A stretch of DNA of 44,547 nt from Candidatus Hydrogenedentota bacterium (GCA_947486375.1 CANKTP010000004.1:1-44547); one strand, 5' to 3'; shown: positions 15,489 through 26,311, counted from the first letter of the stretch. Notes: a model not told the origin generated them from the sequence alone. Numbers and translations are program-made.

Positions 15489-16624
15489 CCCGCAATGTTC
15501 CGGTATGCCGCCGCTAGGATATCCGCGCTATGCCCCCACGTAAACGTCTCCGCGCGGGCGCGCGCCCTCTCCGCGCGCACCCTCGCCGCCTCGGGCTTCG
15601 CCAGAAGTTCCTCGATTCCGGCCGCGATGGACTCGACCGATTCCGGTTCCACCATCAACGCGGTGTCGCCCACGACTTCCGGCAACGACGACACATTCGA
15701 CGTCAACAACGGCACCCCCGCTGCCATCGCCTCCAACGCGGGAAGCCCGAAGCCCTCGTATAACGACGGATACAGGCACGCCATCGCCCCGCGCAACAGC
15801 ATCACGGTTTCCGCGCGCGGAAGATAGCCCACGAGGATCAGCTGCGGCCCCAACTTCAGCCGTTCAATCGCCTCGTCGAAGGCCTCCGTCTTCCACCCGG
15901 GCCGTCCGGCGATCACGAGCGGCGGAATCTCGCCAAGACGATCTCGCACCACCGCGTATGCCTCGATCAGGCGGACCAGGTTTTTCCTCGGCTCGATGGT
16001 GCCGAGGTAGATGAAATACGTTTCCGGGATACCCAGGCGCACGCGAACCCCGGCGTCGAACGGCGTCGAGAATTCATCGAGATCGACCCCGCCGGGGACG
16101 ACATGGATGCGGTCGGGATGTGCGCCGAGTAGCTCGACCAAGTCGTTCCGGCAGCTTTGCGACATGGTGACAATCGCGTCCGCCCGGCGGGCCGCATGGG
16201 AGAGCATCGCCGTGTGAAGCGCCGTGCTCCGGCGCGTGTGCGTCTCGGGAAATCGGAGCCCGGTCAGGTCGTACACCGTCACGACGCGCTTGGCATGACG
16301 CGCCGCAGGTAGCAGGTGGAACATCCCGTGCGCGATGTCGATTGGCCCCGTGAAACGCTCCATCGGCGGCCACTCGAGGCGCGTCCACATGGGCGTCTTC
16401 AAGCGAGTCGGCCACCATGCCGTGCGCCGCGCCGCAGCCCCATCGAATCCCTCCAGCGCATGCGCCGCCGAACGTCCCGAACTAGCGAACAATCGCAACT
16501 CGAGCGGACCCCCGCGCTCGATCAACGCCCGGACATAGTTGCTCGCGGCATACCCGACCCCCGTCAACGGATGCGGCACGAGACAACTGAGGTCGATGCC
16601 GATCCGGAGCACGTCGTCAGCCAT
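15485..16624 (-). CDS. GT4-family glycosyltransferase
   Basis: 379 residues, a retaining GT-B glycosyltransferase of family GT4. N-terminal Rossmann half with VLRIGIDLSCLVPHPLTGVG (5-24); a donor-side half with YLGTIEPRKNLVRLIEAY (206-223) and the E-x7-E motif E290/E298 in SLYEGFGLPALEAMAAG, followed by 'LTSNVSSLPEVVGDTALMV'. Such enzymes add mannose, glucose or rhamnose-type sugars to lipid-linked or LPS-like glycans, on the cytoplasmic face of the membrane. ATG 16624 was chosen because AGGTGG lies upstream. The open frame continues upstream but reads antisense through the YkgJ-type gene, so that extension is spurious. It overlaps the flippase start by four bases. Donor and acceptor are not known. 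Confidence 0.92.
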   Translation of the reverse strand: MADDVLRIGIDLSCLVPHPLTGVGYAASNYVRALIERGGPLELRLFASSGRSAAHALEGFDGAAARRTAWWPTRLKTPMWTRLEWPPMERFTGPIDIAHGMFHLLPAARHAKRVVTVYDLTGLRFPETHTRRSTALHTAMLSHAARRADAIVTMSQSCRNDLVELLGAHPDRIHVVPGGVDLDEFSTPFDAGVRVRLGIPETYFIYLGTIEPRKNLVRLIEAYAVVRDRLGEIPPLVIAGRPGWKTEAFDEAIERLKLGPQLILVGYLPRAETVMLLRGAMACLYPSLYEGFGLPALEAMAAGVPLLTSNVSSLPEVVGDTALMVEPESVESIAAGIEELLAKPEAARVRAERARARAETFTWGHSADILAAAYRNIAG

Positions 16625-16723
16625 CGATCCACCTGGGTTGCGAGAATTCGCGTTCACGTCACGCGCCGCCGGATTGTAATCGAAGCGCCCGCGGCGCGCC
16701 AATTGGATCCGGTCGCCGACAGG

Positions 16724-16773
16724 GACTGACTCCGCCTTTTGCCCGGCGGTTTGGGCAAAACGCGGTGTCTGTC
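16724..16773. repeat. Inverted-repeat hairpin with TTTTGCCC core
   Basis: Arms 16724-16744 and 16753-16773 are 21-base reverse complements with three mismatches; the inner 8 bp TTTTGCCC/GGGCAAAA are perfect around an 8-base loop. It lies in the 222-base spacer between the divergent glycosyltransferase and YkgJ-type genes. REP-like in size and shape. Confidence 0.72.
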
Positions 16774-16846
16774 GCTCACCCTCCCGGCCCCATCCCCTCG
16801 ATTTCACCTTGCCCAGCCTACCCAAAAACAAGTATGCTCCCGGCCT

Positions 16847-17422
16847 ATGGGAAAAGACATCGTTCACTTCAAATGCCATCACTGCAATCATTGTTGCACC
16901 GACGTGATTTGCCTGCCGACACCCTGGGACGTCAAGCGCATCGCCAAGATGACGGGCAACAACCCCAAGGACTTCCTCGAATTCCTGACGGCGGAAGACA
17001 TCGACGGTGCCGACGAGGACGACCCGACCTGGCTCGAGGTCGGCGACCAACGCTACCTGATGGCCCTCAAGCGCGACGCCAAGACAGGTTGCTATTTTCT
17101 CAACCAGAAGACGCGCTACTGTTCCATCTACGAGGCGCGTCCGCTCTTGTGCCGGCTCTATCCGTTCAAGGTCGTCGAGTCGCGCAGCGGCGAATACAAG
17201 GGCTTCGTCCTCCACGACGACGTGGGTTGTCCCCGCCACCGCGATGGGGCAGTGACCACCAAACCGCTCTACGATCTCTACATTCAGGACGAGGTCAACC
17301 AGGACGATTACCGCGAACTCGTCGAGGTCTTCAACGCCCGCGAGTATCCAAGGAAAAAGCCCGGCGACTTCATCAAGATGTTCATGAACGGCTTCCAAAG
17401 CTTCCTCCAGAAAGCCGAGTAG
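16847..17422 (+). CDS. YkgJ-family cysteine-cluster protein
   Basis: 191 residues of the YkgJ (CxxCxxCC) family, probable iron-sulfur or zinc proteins of unknown function. Metal motif CHHCNHCC at 10-17 plus C22, then C82, C92, C102 within the family hallmark ARPLLCRLYPF (97-107) and C128 in VGCPRH. All ligands expected for the family are present. The ATG at 16847 is the first that begins directly before the cysteine domain; ribosome-site support is weak. The uronate-isomerase-like gene follows after 17 bases in the same direction, so the two are probably co-transcribed, although no functional link is known. Cytoplasmic; no signal peptide. Confidence 0.87.
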   Translation: MGKDIVHFKCHHCNHCCTDVICLPTPWDVKRIAKMTGNNPKDFLEFLTAEDIDGADEDDPTWLEVGDQRYLMALKRDAKTGCYFLNQKTRYCSIYEARPLLCRLYPFKVVESRSGEYKGFVLHDDVGCPRHRDGAVTTKPLYDLYIQDEVNQDDYRELVEVFNAREYPRKKPGDFIKMFMNGFQSFLQKAE

Positions 17423-17439
17423 GCGCGGGCGCGGGACCG

Positions 17440-18711
17440 ATGGCGGCGACTTCGACCGGAGCGACCTACGGTCGCGATCAAGCGGATGCGCTCCGCGCGG
17501 CGGTTACTCGCATCGTCACCGATACCCCCGTCACCGACATCCACACGCACCTCTACGCGCCGCCCTTCGGCGAGCTGCTTCTCTTCGGCATCGACGAGTT
17601 GCTCACCTACCACTACCTCGTCGCCGAGCTCCTCCGCGTATCGAATGTCTCCTACGACGCCTTCTGGGCCATGCCCAAGCCCGCGCAGGCCGATCTCGTC
17701 TGGAAGGAACTCTTCCTCGAACGCTCGCCGATCAGCGAGGCATGCCGCGGCGTCCTCACCGCGCTCGACCGGCTCGGCCTCGACACCGCCTCGCGCAGCC
17801 TCGGCGATTATCGGGCATGGTTCCGCGACCGCGATCCCAACGCCCACATCGACGCCGTCTTCGCCCGCGCAAACATCTCCAGCGCTGTCATGACCAACGA
17901 CCCCTTCGACGATCTCGAACGGCCCACATGGGAGGCCGGATACGCGGGCGATCCGCGCTTCCACGCCGCGCTACGGATCGATCCCCTCCTCAACGCCTGG
18001 CCCGCCGCGAATCGCCGGCTCAGCCAGTTTGGCTACGATGTCGGCGGCTCCATCGACACGCCGACAATCAACGGCGTCCGAAAATTTCTCGACGACCGAA
18101 TCACGCGCATGAAGGCCCTCTACATGGCCGTGTCATTGCCGCCGGACTTCGCGTTCCCCGAGGACTCCGCCCGCGCCAAGCTCCTCGAACACGCCGTGCT
18201 CCCCGCCGCGCGCGACCACCACATCCCCTTCGCGCTCATGGTGGGCGTCACTCGCCAAGTCAACCCCGCCCTGCGCCTCGCGGGCGACGGCGTCGGTTAC
18301 GCGTCGCTCGCGCCGCTGCACCACCTCTGCGCGCATTTCCCGGACAATAAATTCATGACGACCTACCTCGCGCGCGAAAACCAGCACGAACTCTGCGTCG
18401 CCGCGCGAAAGTTCCGCAATCTCCTCGTCTTCGGTTGCTGGTGGTTCCTCAACAACCCCAGCCTCATCGACGAAATGACCCGAATGCGCATCGAGATGCT
18501 CGGCCTCTCCGTCGTCCCCCAACACAGCGACGCCCGCGTCCTCGAACAGGTCATCTACAAATGGGACCATTCGCGCACGGTCATCGCCCAAGTCCTCGCC
18601 GACAAATTCGCCGACCTCGTCCGCAGCGGCTGGACCGTCACCGAGGACGAAATCCGCCGCGACGCCGCCACCCTCCTCGGCGGCGCCTTCTGGGATTTCG
18701 CGAGGCGGTAG
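17440..18711 (+). CDS. Uronate isomerase (UxaC)-like amidohydrolase-superfamily protein
   Basis: 423 residues. Begins with a helical segment, then the metal motif DIHTHLY (33-39; H35, H37) of the amidohydrolase/uronate isomerase superfamily, and keeps the long alpha-helical insert after strand 1 (LLLFGIDELLTYHYLVAELL) typical of glucuronate isomerase-like proteins. Later marks: FALMVGVTRQVNP, 'HFPDNKFMTTYLARENQHEL', 'FGCWWFLNNPSLIDEMTRMR', and a late Asp/His region (VVPQHSDARVLEQVIYKW). True UxaC interconverts glucuronate and fructuronate. This protein is on the short side and no hexuronate pathway gene (uxaA, uxaB, kdgK) is near, so it may have another hydrolase or isomerase role. It follows the YkgJ-type gene by 17 bases; the sdh operon begins 169 bases downstream. 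Confidence 0.78.
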   Translation: MAATSTGATYGRDQADALRAAVTRIVTDTPVTDIHTHLYAPPFGELLLFGIDELLTYHYLVAELLRVSNVSYDAFWAMPKPAQADLVWKELFLERSPISEACRGVLTALDRLGLDTASRSLGDYRAWFRDRDPNAHIDAVFARANISSAVMTNDPFDDLERPTWEAGYAGDPRFHAALRIDPLLNAWPAANRRLSQFGYDVGGSIDTPTINGVRKFLDDRITRMKALYMAVSLPPDFAFPEDSARAKLLEHAVLPAARDHHIPFALMVGVTRQVNPALRLAGDGVGYASLAPLHHLCAHFPDNKFMTTYLARENQHELCVAARKFRNLLVFGCWWFLNNPSLIDEMTRMRIEMLGLSVVPQHSDARVLEQVIYKWDHSRTVIAQVLADKFADLVRSGWTVTEDEIRRDAATLLGGAFWDFARR

Positions 18712-18880
18712 GGGCAAGGCGCACATTGCCGCAGTTCTACTCGCGGCAGGGTATTTCGTTGAGTTTGAGCGGATGCTACGGTAGACTCTCCGTGACTTCG
18801 CGGCGGGTCGAAGCGACCGTAGCTGTCACGCGGGACCGTCTAAAACCGTCTTTTGTACGCAATGTTTTAAGGACCAGGCA

Positions 18881-19579
18881 ATGAGCGCAGGAATAGGCCG
18901 GTATCTCGGGTCGTCGGTGTTGCGCAAGCAGCTGGTGGCGATCACTGGATTGGTCATGGTGGGCTTCGTGGTGGCCCATCTCAGCGGGAACCTGCTGATT
19001 TACGGCGGCCCCGATGTCTTCAACGCCTATGCGCAGAAGTTGCAGGACATCGCGCCGCTGCTCTGGGTCATGCGCGTGGGGCTGATTATTTCGACGGCGC
19101 TGCACATCGTCTTGACCATGACGCTCGTCCTCGAGAACAACGCCGCGCGGGGCCGCAGTTACCAAGTGGGCCGGTCGAAAGAACCGCGTTCGTTCGCGAC
19201 GCAGACGATGCGGTACTCGGGCATCCTGATTATCTTGTTCGTCGCGCTTCACCTCTACGACTTTACCTTCGCGAGCAAGACCGGCCCCGGATCGGTGGTG
19301 GCCGGTTTGAACGACGGCAAGAGCCTCGAGCTGTTCGGCCTCGTGTGGAACGGCTTCAAGCAGGGGTGGCGCTCGGTCATCTATGTGCTCGCGGTCAGCT
19401 CCGTGGGACTGCACCTGAGCCACGGCATCCAGAGCGTGTTCCAGACCGTCGGCTTCAACCACGAACGCTATACGCCCATCATCAGGAAGGCCAGCATTGC
19501 GGTCGGCGTCCTCGTCGCGCTCGGGTTCGCGTCCCTTCCCATCTACGTGCTGCTGGCCAAAGTGCCATTCGGAGTCTAG
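18881..19579 (+). CDS. sdhC: Succinate dehydrogenase cytochrome b558 subunit
   Basis: 232 residues with five membrane helices, the single-subunit diheme cytochrome b type (as in Bacillus, Bacteroidota, Chlamydiae and planctomycete-like bacteria) rather than the SdhC+SdhD pair. Axial-ligand-type histidines lie in [10 protein letters not shown] (H33), [19 protein letters not shown] and [10 protein letters not shown]. It anchors the complex in the inner membrane and passes electrons from SdhB to the quinone. AAGGA lies upstream of ATG 18881. First gene of sdhCAB, with only four bases before sdhA. A weak promoter-like pair TTGAGT (18759) and TAGACT (18783) sits in the upstream spacer; that is only a guess. 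Confidence 0.94.
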   Translation: MSAGIGRYLGSSVLRKQLVAITGLVMVGFVVAHLSGNLLIYGGPDVFNAYAQKLQDIAPLLWVMRVGLIISTALHIVLTMTLVLENNAARGRSYQVGRSKEPRSFATQTMRYSGILIILFVALHLYDFTFASKTGPGSVVAGLNDGKSLELFGLVWNGFKQGWRSVIYVLAVSSVGLHLSHGIQSVFQTVGFNHERYTPIIRKASIAVGVLVALGFASLPIYVLLAKVPFGV

Positions 19580-19583
19580 ACGC

Positions 19584-21494
<1,911 letters not shown>

Positions 21495-21496
21495 TC

Positions 21497-22264
21497 ATGG
21501 GCAAGAAAATCAACCTGACCCTGAAGGTCTGGCGTCAATCCGGACCGGCCGCCGGCGGCGGCTTCGAGACCTACAACGCGCCGGGCGTCGACACCGACAT
21601 GTCCTTCCTCGAGATGCTCGACGTGGTCAACACGGGCATCGAGCGGGCGGGGGCCGATCCGATTGCCTTCGACCACGATTGCCGCGAGGGGATTTGCGGA
21701 TCGTGCGGCGCGGTGATCAACGGCCAGGCCCACGGACCCGACGGCGGCACGACGCTGTGCCAGCTCCACATGCGCCGCTTCAAGGACGGAGACACGCTCG
21801 TCATCGAGCCGTTCCGGGCAAAGGCATTCCCCGTCGTGAAAGACCTCGCGGTGGACCGTTCTTCGTTTGACCGCGTGATCATGGCGGGCGGCTTTATCTC
21901 CGTCCGCACGGGCTCGGCCCCAGAGGCCCATTCGGTCCCGGTCCCCAAGGACAATGCGGAAAAGGCCTTCGACGCTGCGGCGTGCATCGGCTGCGGCGCC
22001 TGCGTGGCCGCGTGCCCGAATGCCTCGGCGATGCTCTTCGTTTCGGCGAAGGTCAGCCACCTCAACCTGTTGCCACAGGGCCAGCCGGAAAAAGATCGCC
22101 GGGCCGCGCACATGGTGTTGCAGATGGACAAGGAAGGCTTCGGCAACTGCTCGAACGAGTATCAGTGCGAAGCGGCCTGCCCCAAGGAAATTAGCGTCGG
22201 GAACATTGCCCGGATGAACCGCAACTTCCTATGGTCGGCGATCAAATCGGCGTTTAGCGCCTGA
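21497..22264 (+). CDS. sdhB: Succinate dehydrogenase iron-sulfur subunit
   Basis: 255 residues. N-terminal ferredoxin fold with the [2Fe-2S] motif [10 protein letters not shown] (about 59-68) and a fourth cysteine in TTLCQLH; C-terminal bi-cluster domain with the [4Fe-4S] motif [12 protein letters not shown] (about 163-174) and the [3Fe-4S]-type cysteines [15 protein letters not shown] (about 218-232). It carries electrons from the SdhA flavin to the SdhC hemes. The start follows the sdhA stop by two bases, so the three genes form one operon. Next comes a convergent gene, whose stop lies 18 bases beyond. Confidence 0.96.
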   Translation: MGKKINLTLKVWRQSGPAAGGGFETYNAPGVDTDMSFLEMLDVVNTGIERAGADPIAFDHDCREGICGSCGAVINGQAHGPDGGTTLCQLHMRRFKDGDTLVIEPFRAKAFPVVKDLAVDRSSFDRVIMAGGFISVRTGSAPEAHSVPVPKDNAEKAFDAAACIGCGACVAACPNASAMLFVSAKVSHLNLLPQGQPEKDRRAAHMVLQMDKEGFGNCSNEYQCEAACPKEISVGNIARMNRNFLWSAIKSAFSA

Positions 22265-22282
22265 GGTTCGACGGCGGCGCGA

Positions 22283-22897
22283 TTAGAACGACGATTTCGT
22301 CCGCGCAGGCTTGCCGATCGGCTTCGCAAACAGCGCGACCACTCGCTCCATCAGATCAGCCATGCCGAAAGGTTTGCGCAGGTAGTCGTCGAATCCGTAT
22401 TTGCCCAGGTCCCGCGCCTCGCCGTCATCGATGTAACCCGAAATCGCCAGGACCCGTGTCGAACGGGTCTCCGGGCGCCCCTTGACCCGTTCGCACACCA
22501 TCCGCCCGTCCATGTCGGAGAGATGAATGTCGAGGACGATCACCTGGGGATTGTGTTCCACCACCAGGGCCCCCGCATCGAATCCCGTCGAGGCGACCGC
22601 CACCTTGTAGTCGCCGTGCTTGGCGAGGATCGCCGGAATGATGTCGAGGTAGTAGGGGTCGTCGTCGACCACAAGGACGCGCTGTTCGTTCTCTTCAAGT
22701 CGATCCAGCGGAATTCCATGGGCCAACATAAACTTGCGCAAGTTCCCGAGGGGAATGCGCCGGTCGCCGCCCGTGCCAATCCGGTATCCCTCGATCTGGC
22801 CCGAATCGAACCAGCGGGCGACGGTGTCCGCCGAGACCCCGCAAATCTGCGCCGCATCCCCGCTGGTGAAGACTTCGCCGTTCGATTTTCCGGCCAT
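22283..22897 (-). CDS. Response regulator with N-terminal excisionase-type helix-turn-helix
   Basis: 204 residues with the domain order reversed from the usual response regulator. Residues about 8-60 form a MerR/excisionase-like helix-turn-helix (FTSGDAAQICGVSADTVARW ... GYRIGTGGDRRIP), and residues about 72-195 form a receiver domain with the acidic pocket DDD (78-80), phospho-acceptor D123 in VIVLDIHLSDMDG, Ser/Thr-type ISGY and K in LRKPF. It should bind DNA when a histidine kinase phosphorylates it; no kinase gene is in the window, so it is an orphan here. Start taken at ATG 22897; an open extension to 22978 has no ribosome site and no domain. It is convergent with sdhB and divergent from the halohydrin-dehalogenase-like gene, with a 171-base shared spacer, so it might regulate that gene; this is inference. 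Confidence 0.85.
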   Translation of the reverse strand: MAGKSNGEVFTSGDAAQICGVSADTVARWFDSGQIEGYRIGTGGDRRIPLGNLRKFMLAHGIPLDRLEENEQRVLVVDDDPYYLDIIPAILAKHGDYKVAVASTGFDAGALVVEHNPQVIVLDIHLSDMDGRMVCERVKGRPETRSTRVLAISGYIDDGEARDLGKYGFDDYLRKPFGMADLMERVVALFAKPIGKPARTKSSF

Positions 22898-23068
22898 CGT
22901 TTTTCGGTTCTTTCGCGTCCCCGGTCCCACGGCAATCCGGCAGAACAATATTTCCGGGTGCAGGGACCGCCATGACATGTTGAATTGCGCTACCTATTCG
23001 ATAACTATATGGGCACGGGGAGTGGGTGTCAATCCCGTGTAATCCAGCGCAGGTGGAGTCGTTTAATC

Positions 23069-23758
23069 ATGTCCCGTCGATTGGAAGGCAGGCGGGTCCT
23101 TATCACCGATATCGATCGGTATATGGGCCGTCCCATCGCGGAGCTCTTCTCCGCGGAGGGCGCCGTGGTTATCGAGAATGGGGACGACCTGCGGCAGCCC
23201 GGCGCCGCCGAGCGCGTCGTGGCCGAGGCCGGTCCCCTCGACGTGCTCGTCGCCAACCTCGCCGAGGCGGACGAGAAAATGGAACTCCTCGAAAATATAC
23301 GCGACGAGGACTGGCACGGCTTCTTCGATCGCCTGGTCCATCCCCTCATGCGGCTCGTGCGCGCCGCCGTCCCGCCCATGTGCGCACAGGGCCACGGCAA
23401 AGTCGTCGCCATCACCAGCGCCGCGCCGCTCCGGGGCGTCCCCAAAGCCTCGGCCTATTGCGCCGCGCGGGGCGCTCAGAATGCCTTCATCCGCGCGGTG
23501 GGCCTCGAGGTGGCGCGGCACAACGTGCAGGTCAACGCCATCGCCCAGAACTACGTCGAGAACGTGACCTATTACCCTCCGGAGATGATTGCCGACGCCG
23601 CCATGATGGAACGCATCCTCAAGGTCGTCCCGGCAAAACGGTTGGGCAAAGGCCGCGAGACGGCGGAGCTGGCGCTGTTCCTCGCATCGGAGAACAGCGA
23701 TTTCATCGTGGGACAGGTCATTCCGTTTTCGGGGGGATGGGCGACGACGACGGGGTGA
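23069..23758 (+). CDS. Halohydrin dehalogenase-like short-chain dehydrogenase family protein
   Basis: 229 residues of the SDR fold. Two features set it apart from ordinary NAD(P)H reductases. The N-terminal glycine motif TGxxxGxG is replaced by TDIDRYMG (13-20), which fits the T-x4-[FY]-x-G motif of halohydrin dehalogenases, where the lost cofactor site becomes a halide pocket. The catalytic set is S117-x12-Y130-x3-R134, with Arg in place of the SDR Lys. The later segment NAIAQNYVENVTYYPPEM also resembles HheC-type enzymes (NY...YFYP). Halohydrin dehalogenases turn vicinal halo-alcohols into epoxides without cofactor and also open epoxides with azide, cyanide or nitrite. ATG 23069 has AGGTGGAG upstream. 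It stands alone between a divergent response regulator and a convergent penicillin acylase gene. Activity is inferred from motifs; a non-redox SDR of another kind is possible. Confidence 0.78.
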   Translation: MSRRLEGRRVLITDIDRYMGRPIAELFSAEGAVVIENGDDLRQPGAAERVVAEAGPLDVLVANLAEADEKMELLENIRDEDWHGFFDRLVHPLMRLVRAAVPPMCAQGHGKVVAITSAAPLRGVPKASAYCAARGAQNAFIRAVGLEVARHNVQVNAIAQNYVENVTYYPPEMIADAAMMERILKVVPAKRLGKGRETAELALFLASENSDFIVGQVIPFSGGWATTTG

Positions 23759-23788
23759 GGGGACGGGGGAACCCCGATCAACGAAAAC

Positions 23789-23819
23789 CGGGCACGGACG
23801 AGGTTCCCGTCCGTGCCCG
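23789..23819. terminator. Bidirectional hairpin terminator
   Basis: A perfect 12-bp stem (CGGGCACGGACG, 23789-23800, with 23808-23819) around a 7-base loop, in the 89-base spacer between convergent genes. No long T run follows on either side, so it would be a factor-assisted or bidirectional stop. The following bases (ATTCGTGTGCATTCGTGTT) are a small direct repeat. Confidence 0.65.
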
Positions 23820-23847
23820 ATTCGTGTGCATTCGTGTTAATTACAGC

Positions 23848-26022
23848 CTATTCCTTGTGCTGTTCGCCGGGGTGATAGACGCTGACGGCCTGGCGCTCGA
23901 CGTCGTCCCAGTAGAACCATGCGGGCTTGAACTGTTGCTTTGACATCAGCTCGGCCTGGTCGAAGAAGTGGGGCGACTTTGGATCGCCGCTCTGGCCGTA
24001 GTGGAGAAAGCTTCCGGCCTTAATCTTTTCACCGAACTCGTAGACGCCCATGAACGACGCGCCGACCACGGCGTATTCCTTCTTACGGTTGGGCATGGGC
24101 GTCGATGGGGTGTGATATACCGTGAAAGCCACGCCAAGGGGTCCCGGCACGCCCACCTGGGGGAGGCTGGGGAGGGTGTCGTTGAAGGGGACGGTCGCCG
24201 GGCCCGCGTGATCGGCGAAGCGTTGCAGGCGGTGTACGTCGCCGTAGGGGACCTTCCAATCGCCGAAGCGCTTTTTGAGGCCGTCGGCCGCGGCGATGAG
24301 CGCCTCGAACCGCGCGTCGGGATTGTCCTGAAACTCCTTCTTCAGCGTCTCGACGGGATAGCCGCGTCCGTACAATTGCTCGTACCACTCGACGCAAAGT
24401 TCGGCCTGGGTGGATGCCGCGGTGCTCTTGTAGTCCCAATCGAGCAAGTGATCGAGATAGGGCTTCACCTTCGCGGCCAATTCCGGGTTGCGCGCCTCGA
24501 GCGCCTTGTGCTCCTTCGCGTAACGCGGGAGCTCGGTCATGGGCCAGTACATCGTCGTGTCATACGCGAGCTTCGACCAATCCTCGAACGTGAGGTCGTC
24601 CGCCCCGCGCAGCAGGTATCGCGAGATCTTCGAGCGCCGCTTGTCGTCGTCCTTGTCCTCGACCATGTAGGGCGGGAAATCCGTCTTCGAGGGATTGCCG
24701 TCGTCGGTGGCGAGGAAGGGCGTCGCGTTGCAGCTTTGAACATAGCCGGAAGCCGGGTTCAAGGCCTGGGGCAGCTCGGCCATCGTGTGAAAGTCGCCCC
24801 ATTCGTTCTTCGGGTCGCCGCCGTCGACGGGCTTTTCCCAGTCGACCGAGGGGTCCTTCTTGGCCACGGTGCCGTTGTAGATGTAGAAGATGTTGCCATC
24901 CACGTCGGCGTAGACCGTGTTGAACATCTGCAGGTTGAGCATCCCGAAGGCGGCGCTCCATTCGTCGAAATTCTTGGACTTGATCATCGCCATCGTCTGC
25001 ACCATGCGGCTGCCCTCGAAGAGCTTGGCGATCTTGACGGCGAGGTAGTGCGTGTCGTCTTCCTTCGCCATGATCGGCCCGTAGTGTGACTTGCGGAAGG
25101 TGTACTCGCGCGCCTCGAGCGCGCCGTCCTTGCCCTTCACCTTGATGGTCGCCTTCCACTCGGTGGCGTCCTTGTAGCCCTCGCCATACTTGTACTTCAG
25201 CTTGTCCGTCGGGTGATCGAAGGTGAGGCGGTACACGTCGCCGATGTCCGGTTCGTTCACTGTGTAGGCCCAGCCGAGATATTCATTGTGGCCCATCGAG
25301 GGGATCGGCCCGCCGGGAAACGTCGCGCCCGACATGTGCAGGCCCTCGCCGCTGCGGACGTGGACCTCTGTCCAGCTCCCCGTGCCGTACCAAGGCTGGT
25401 GCGGGTTCGCGAACAACATGGCCGTGCCGTTCTTGGTCTTCTCGGGGCCGACGGCCCAGGCGTTCGATCCCGTGGCGGCCTTCACCTCCGACTCGAGCAT
25501 CGTCTTAAGTTTGTTCGAGGGCGCATGGGCTTGGCCGAGCAGGCGCTGGAGCATCAGGCCGCGTTCCCACGCGAGGAAGGCCCAGGGCTCGAGTTTCGTG
25601 AGCAGTCTCGGCTTCACCAGGGGATTCTTCTCGAGAAAATAGTTGTACCCCGCGGACGCCGCATCGCACATGGCCTTGGTGTCCGGCGCGAGCTTCTCGT
25701 AGTCTTCGATTGCGCGCGGGACGATCTCGAACAAGGCCATCTGCATGTCGGTGTCGAGGCCGGCTTCGCCAACGACCTCGGACAAGCGTCCCATGCACTC
25801 GATGTAGGTCTGCTCGACCTGCCAGAAGTAGTCCTCGCATTGGGCGTACACCGAACCGAAACCGACGCTCGCGTCGGTCGGCCCGTCGATGTGGGGCACG
25901 CCCCATTCGTCGCGGTAAATCTTGACTTGGCTGGCCCATTCGGCCGCGCCGGCGAAGGCGAGGCCTGGCGCGGCAAGGAGCAGAAGGGCCAGCGTGGTGC
26001 AATGGCGGAGATGGTGTCGCAT
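23848..26022 (-). CDS. Secreted penicillin acylase-family Ntn hydrolase
   Basis: 724 residues with a Sec signal peptide (hydrophobic 9-24, cleavage near LAFA-GA). N-terminal alpha-chain start VKIYRDEWGVPHIDG (33-47) and the self-processing site TGSNAWAVG (184-192), where S186 would become the N-terminal nucleophile of the beta chain; FANPHQPW follows. This is the penicillin G acylase / acyl-homoserine-lactone acylase family; members in the periplasm hydrolyse amide-linked acyl groups, including quorum signals. Length and motif spacing are normal and nothing is missing. The gene is convergent with the SDR gene and divergent from the M6 protease gene (start 26312). The substrate cannot be read from sequence. 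Confidence 0.93.
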   Translation of the reverse strand: MRHHLRHCTTLALLLLAAPGLAFAGAAEWASQVKIYRDEWGVPHIDGPTDASVGFGSVYAQCEDYFWQVEQTYIECMGRLSEVVGEAGLDTDMQMALFEIVPRAIEDYEKLAPDTKAMCDAASAGYNYFLEKNPLVKPRLLTKLEPWAFLAWERGLMLQRLLGQAHAPSNKLKTMLESEVKAATGSNAWAVGPEKTKNGTAMLFANPHQPWYGTGSWTEVHVRSGEGLHMSGATFPGGPIPSMGHNEYLGWAYTVNEPDIGDVYRLTFDHPTDKLKYKYGEGYKDATEWKATIKVKGKDGALEAREYTFRKSHYGPIMAKEDDTHYLAVKIAKLFEGSRMVQTMAMIKSKNFDEWSAAFGMLNLQMFNTVYADVDGNIFYIYNGTVAKKDPSVDWEKPVDGGDPKNEWGDFHTMAELPQALNPASGYVQSCNATPFLATDDGNPSKTDFPPYMVEDKDDDKRRSKISRYLLRGADDLTFEDWSKLAYDTTMYWPMTELPRYAKEHKALEARNPELAAKVKPYLDHLLDWDYKSTAASTQAELCVEWYEQLYGRGYPVETLKKEFQDNPDARFEALIAAADGLKKRFGDWKVPYGDVHRLQRFADHAGPATVPFNDTLPSLPQVGVPGPLGVAFTVYHTPSTPMPNRKKEYAVVGASFMGVYEFGEKIKAGSFLHYGQSGDPKSPHFFDQAELMSKQQFKPAWFYWDDVERQAVSVYHPGEQHKE

Positions 26023-26311
26023 GAGTGTTTCCCTTTCCCGTTCGGGCCCGATACCCGTGAAGGCTTGAGCATACCGGACGGGAGAGGCGATGGCAACGCC
26101 GGGAATGGTGACCGAAGGTGTACCCCGATGTGGGGGGGAGGGGGCAAATCAGGATTCAGGCCAGTGCATTGAATCTATACAGGTAATTGGTTACGGGCAG
26201 CCTATAAAATTTCGTTGCGGATTTTGAAGCAATGCTTTAAACTGGATATCGGGTAGATTCGGATTGGGCTGTAGTCAATCATCGATTGGCGAAATGAACG
26301 AGGGTGTATCC
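26023..26311. promoter_or_regulatory. Divergent spacer between acylase and M6 protease genes
   Basis: 289 bases between two divergent start codons. The right half (26160-26290) is clearly AT-richer than the surroundings (for example CCTATAAAATTTCGTTGCGG and GCTTTAAACTGG), which suits promoters for the protease. No palindromic repeat of the kinds seen elsewhere occurs here. No operator recognised. Confidence 0.4.

Noticed and set aside
16625-17398. Open N-terminal extension of the glycosyltransferase (about 258 extra residues)
   Set aside because: It runs antisense through the well-supported YkgJ-type gene, has no family features, and the internal ATG at 16624 has a ribosome site directly before the GT4 domain.
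17440-18711. Confident glucuronate isomerase uxaC assignment
   Set aside because: No hexuronate catabolic neighbours and moderate similarity only, so kept as 'uronate isomerase-like' without a symbol.
18759-18788. sigma70-like promoter (TTGAGT-18-TAGACT) ahead of sdhC
   Set aside because: Weak match, and the promoter consensus in this lineage is unknown; mentioned only as a guess.
23069-23758. Ordinary FabG-like reductase
   Set aside because: The nucleotide-binding TGxxxGxG is absent and the catalytic Lys is Arg, both against a redox SDR.
26264-26311. Upstream TTG/ATG starts for the M6 protease gene
   Set aside because: No ribosome site; GAGGGTG lies at the right distance before ATG 26312, which also fits the signal peptide.
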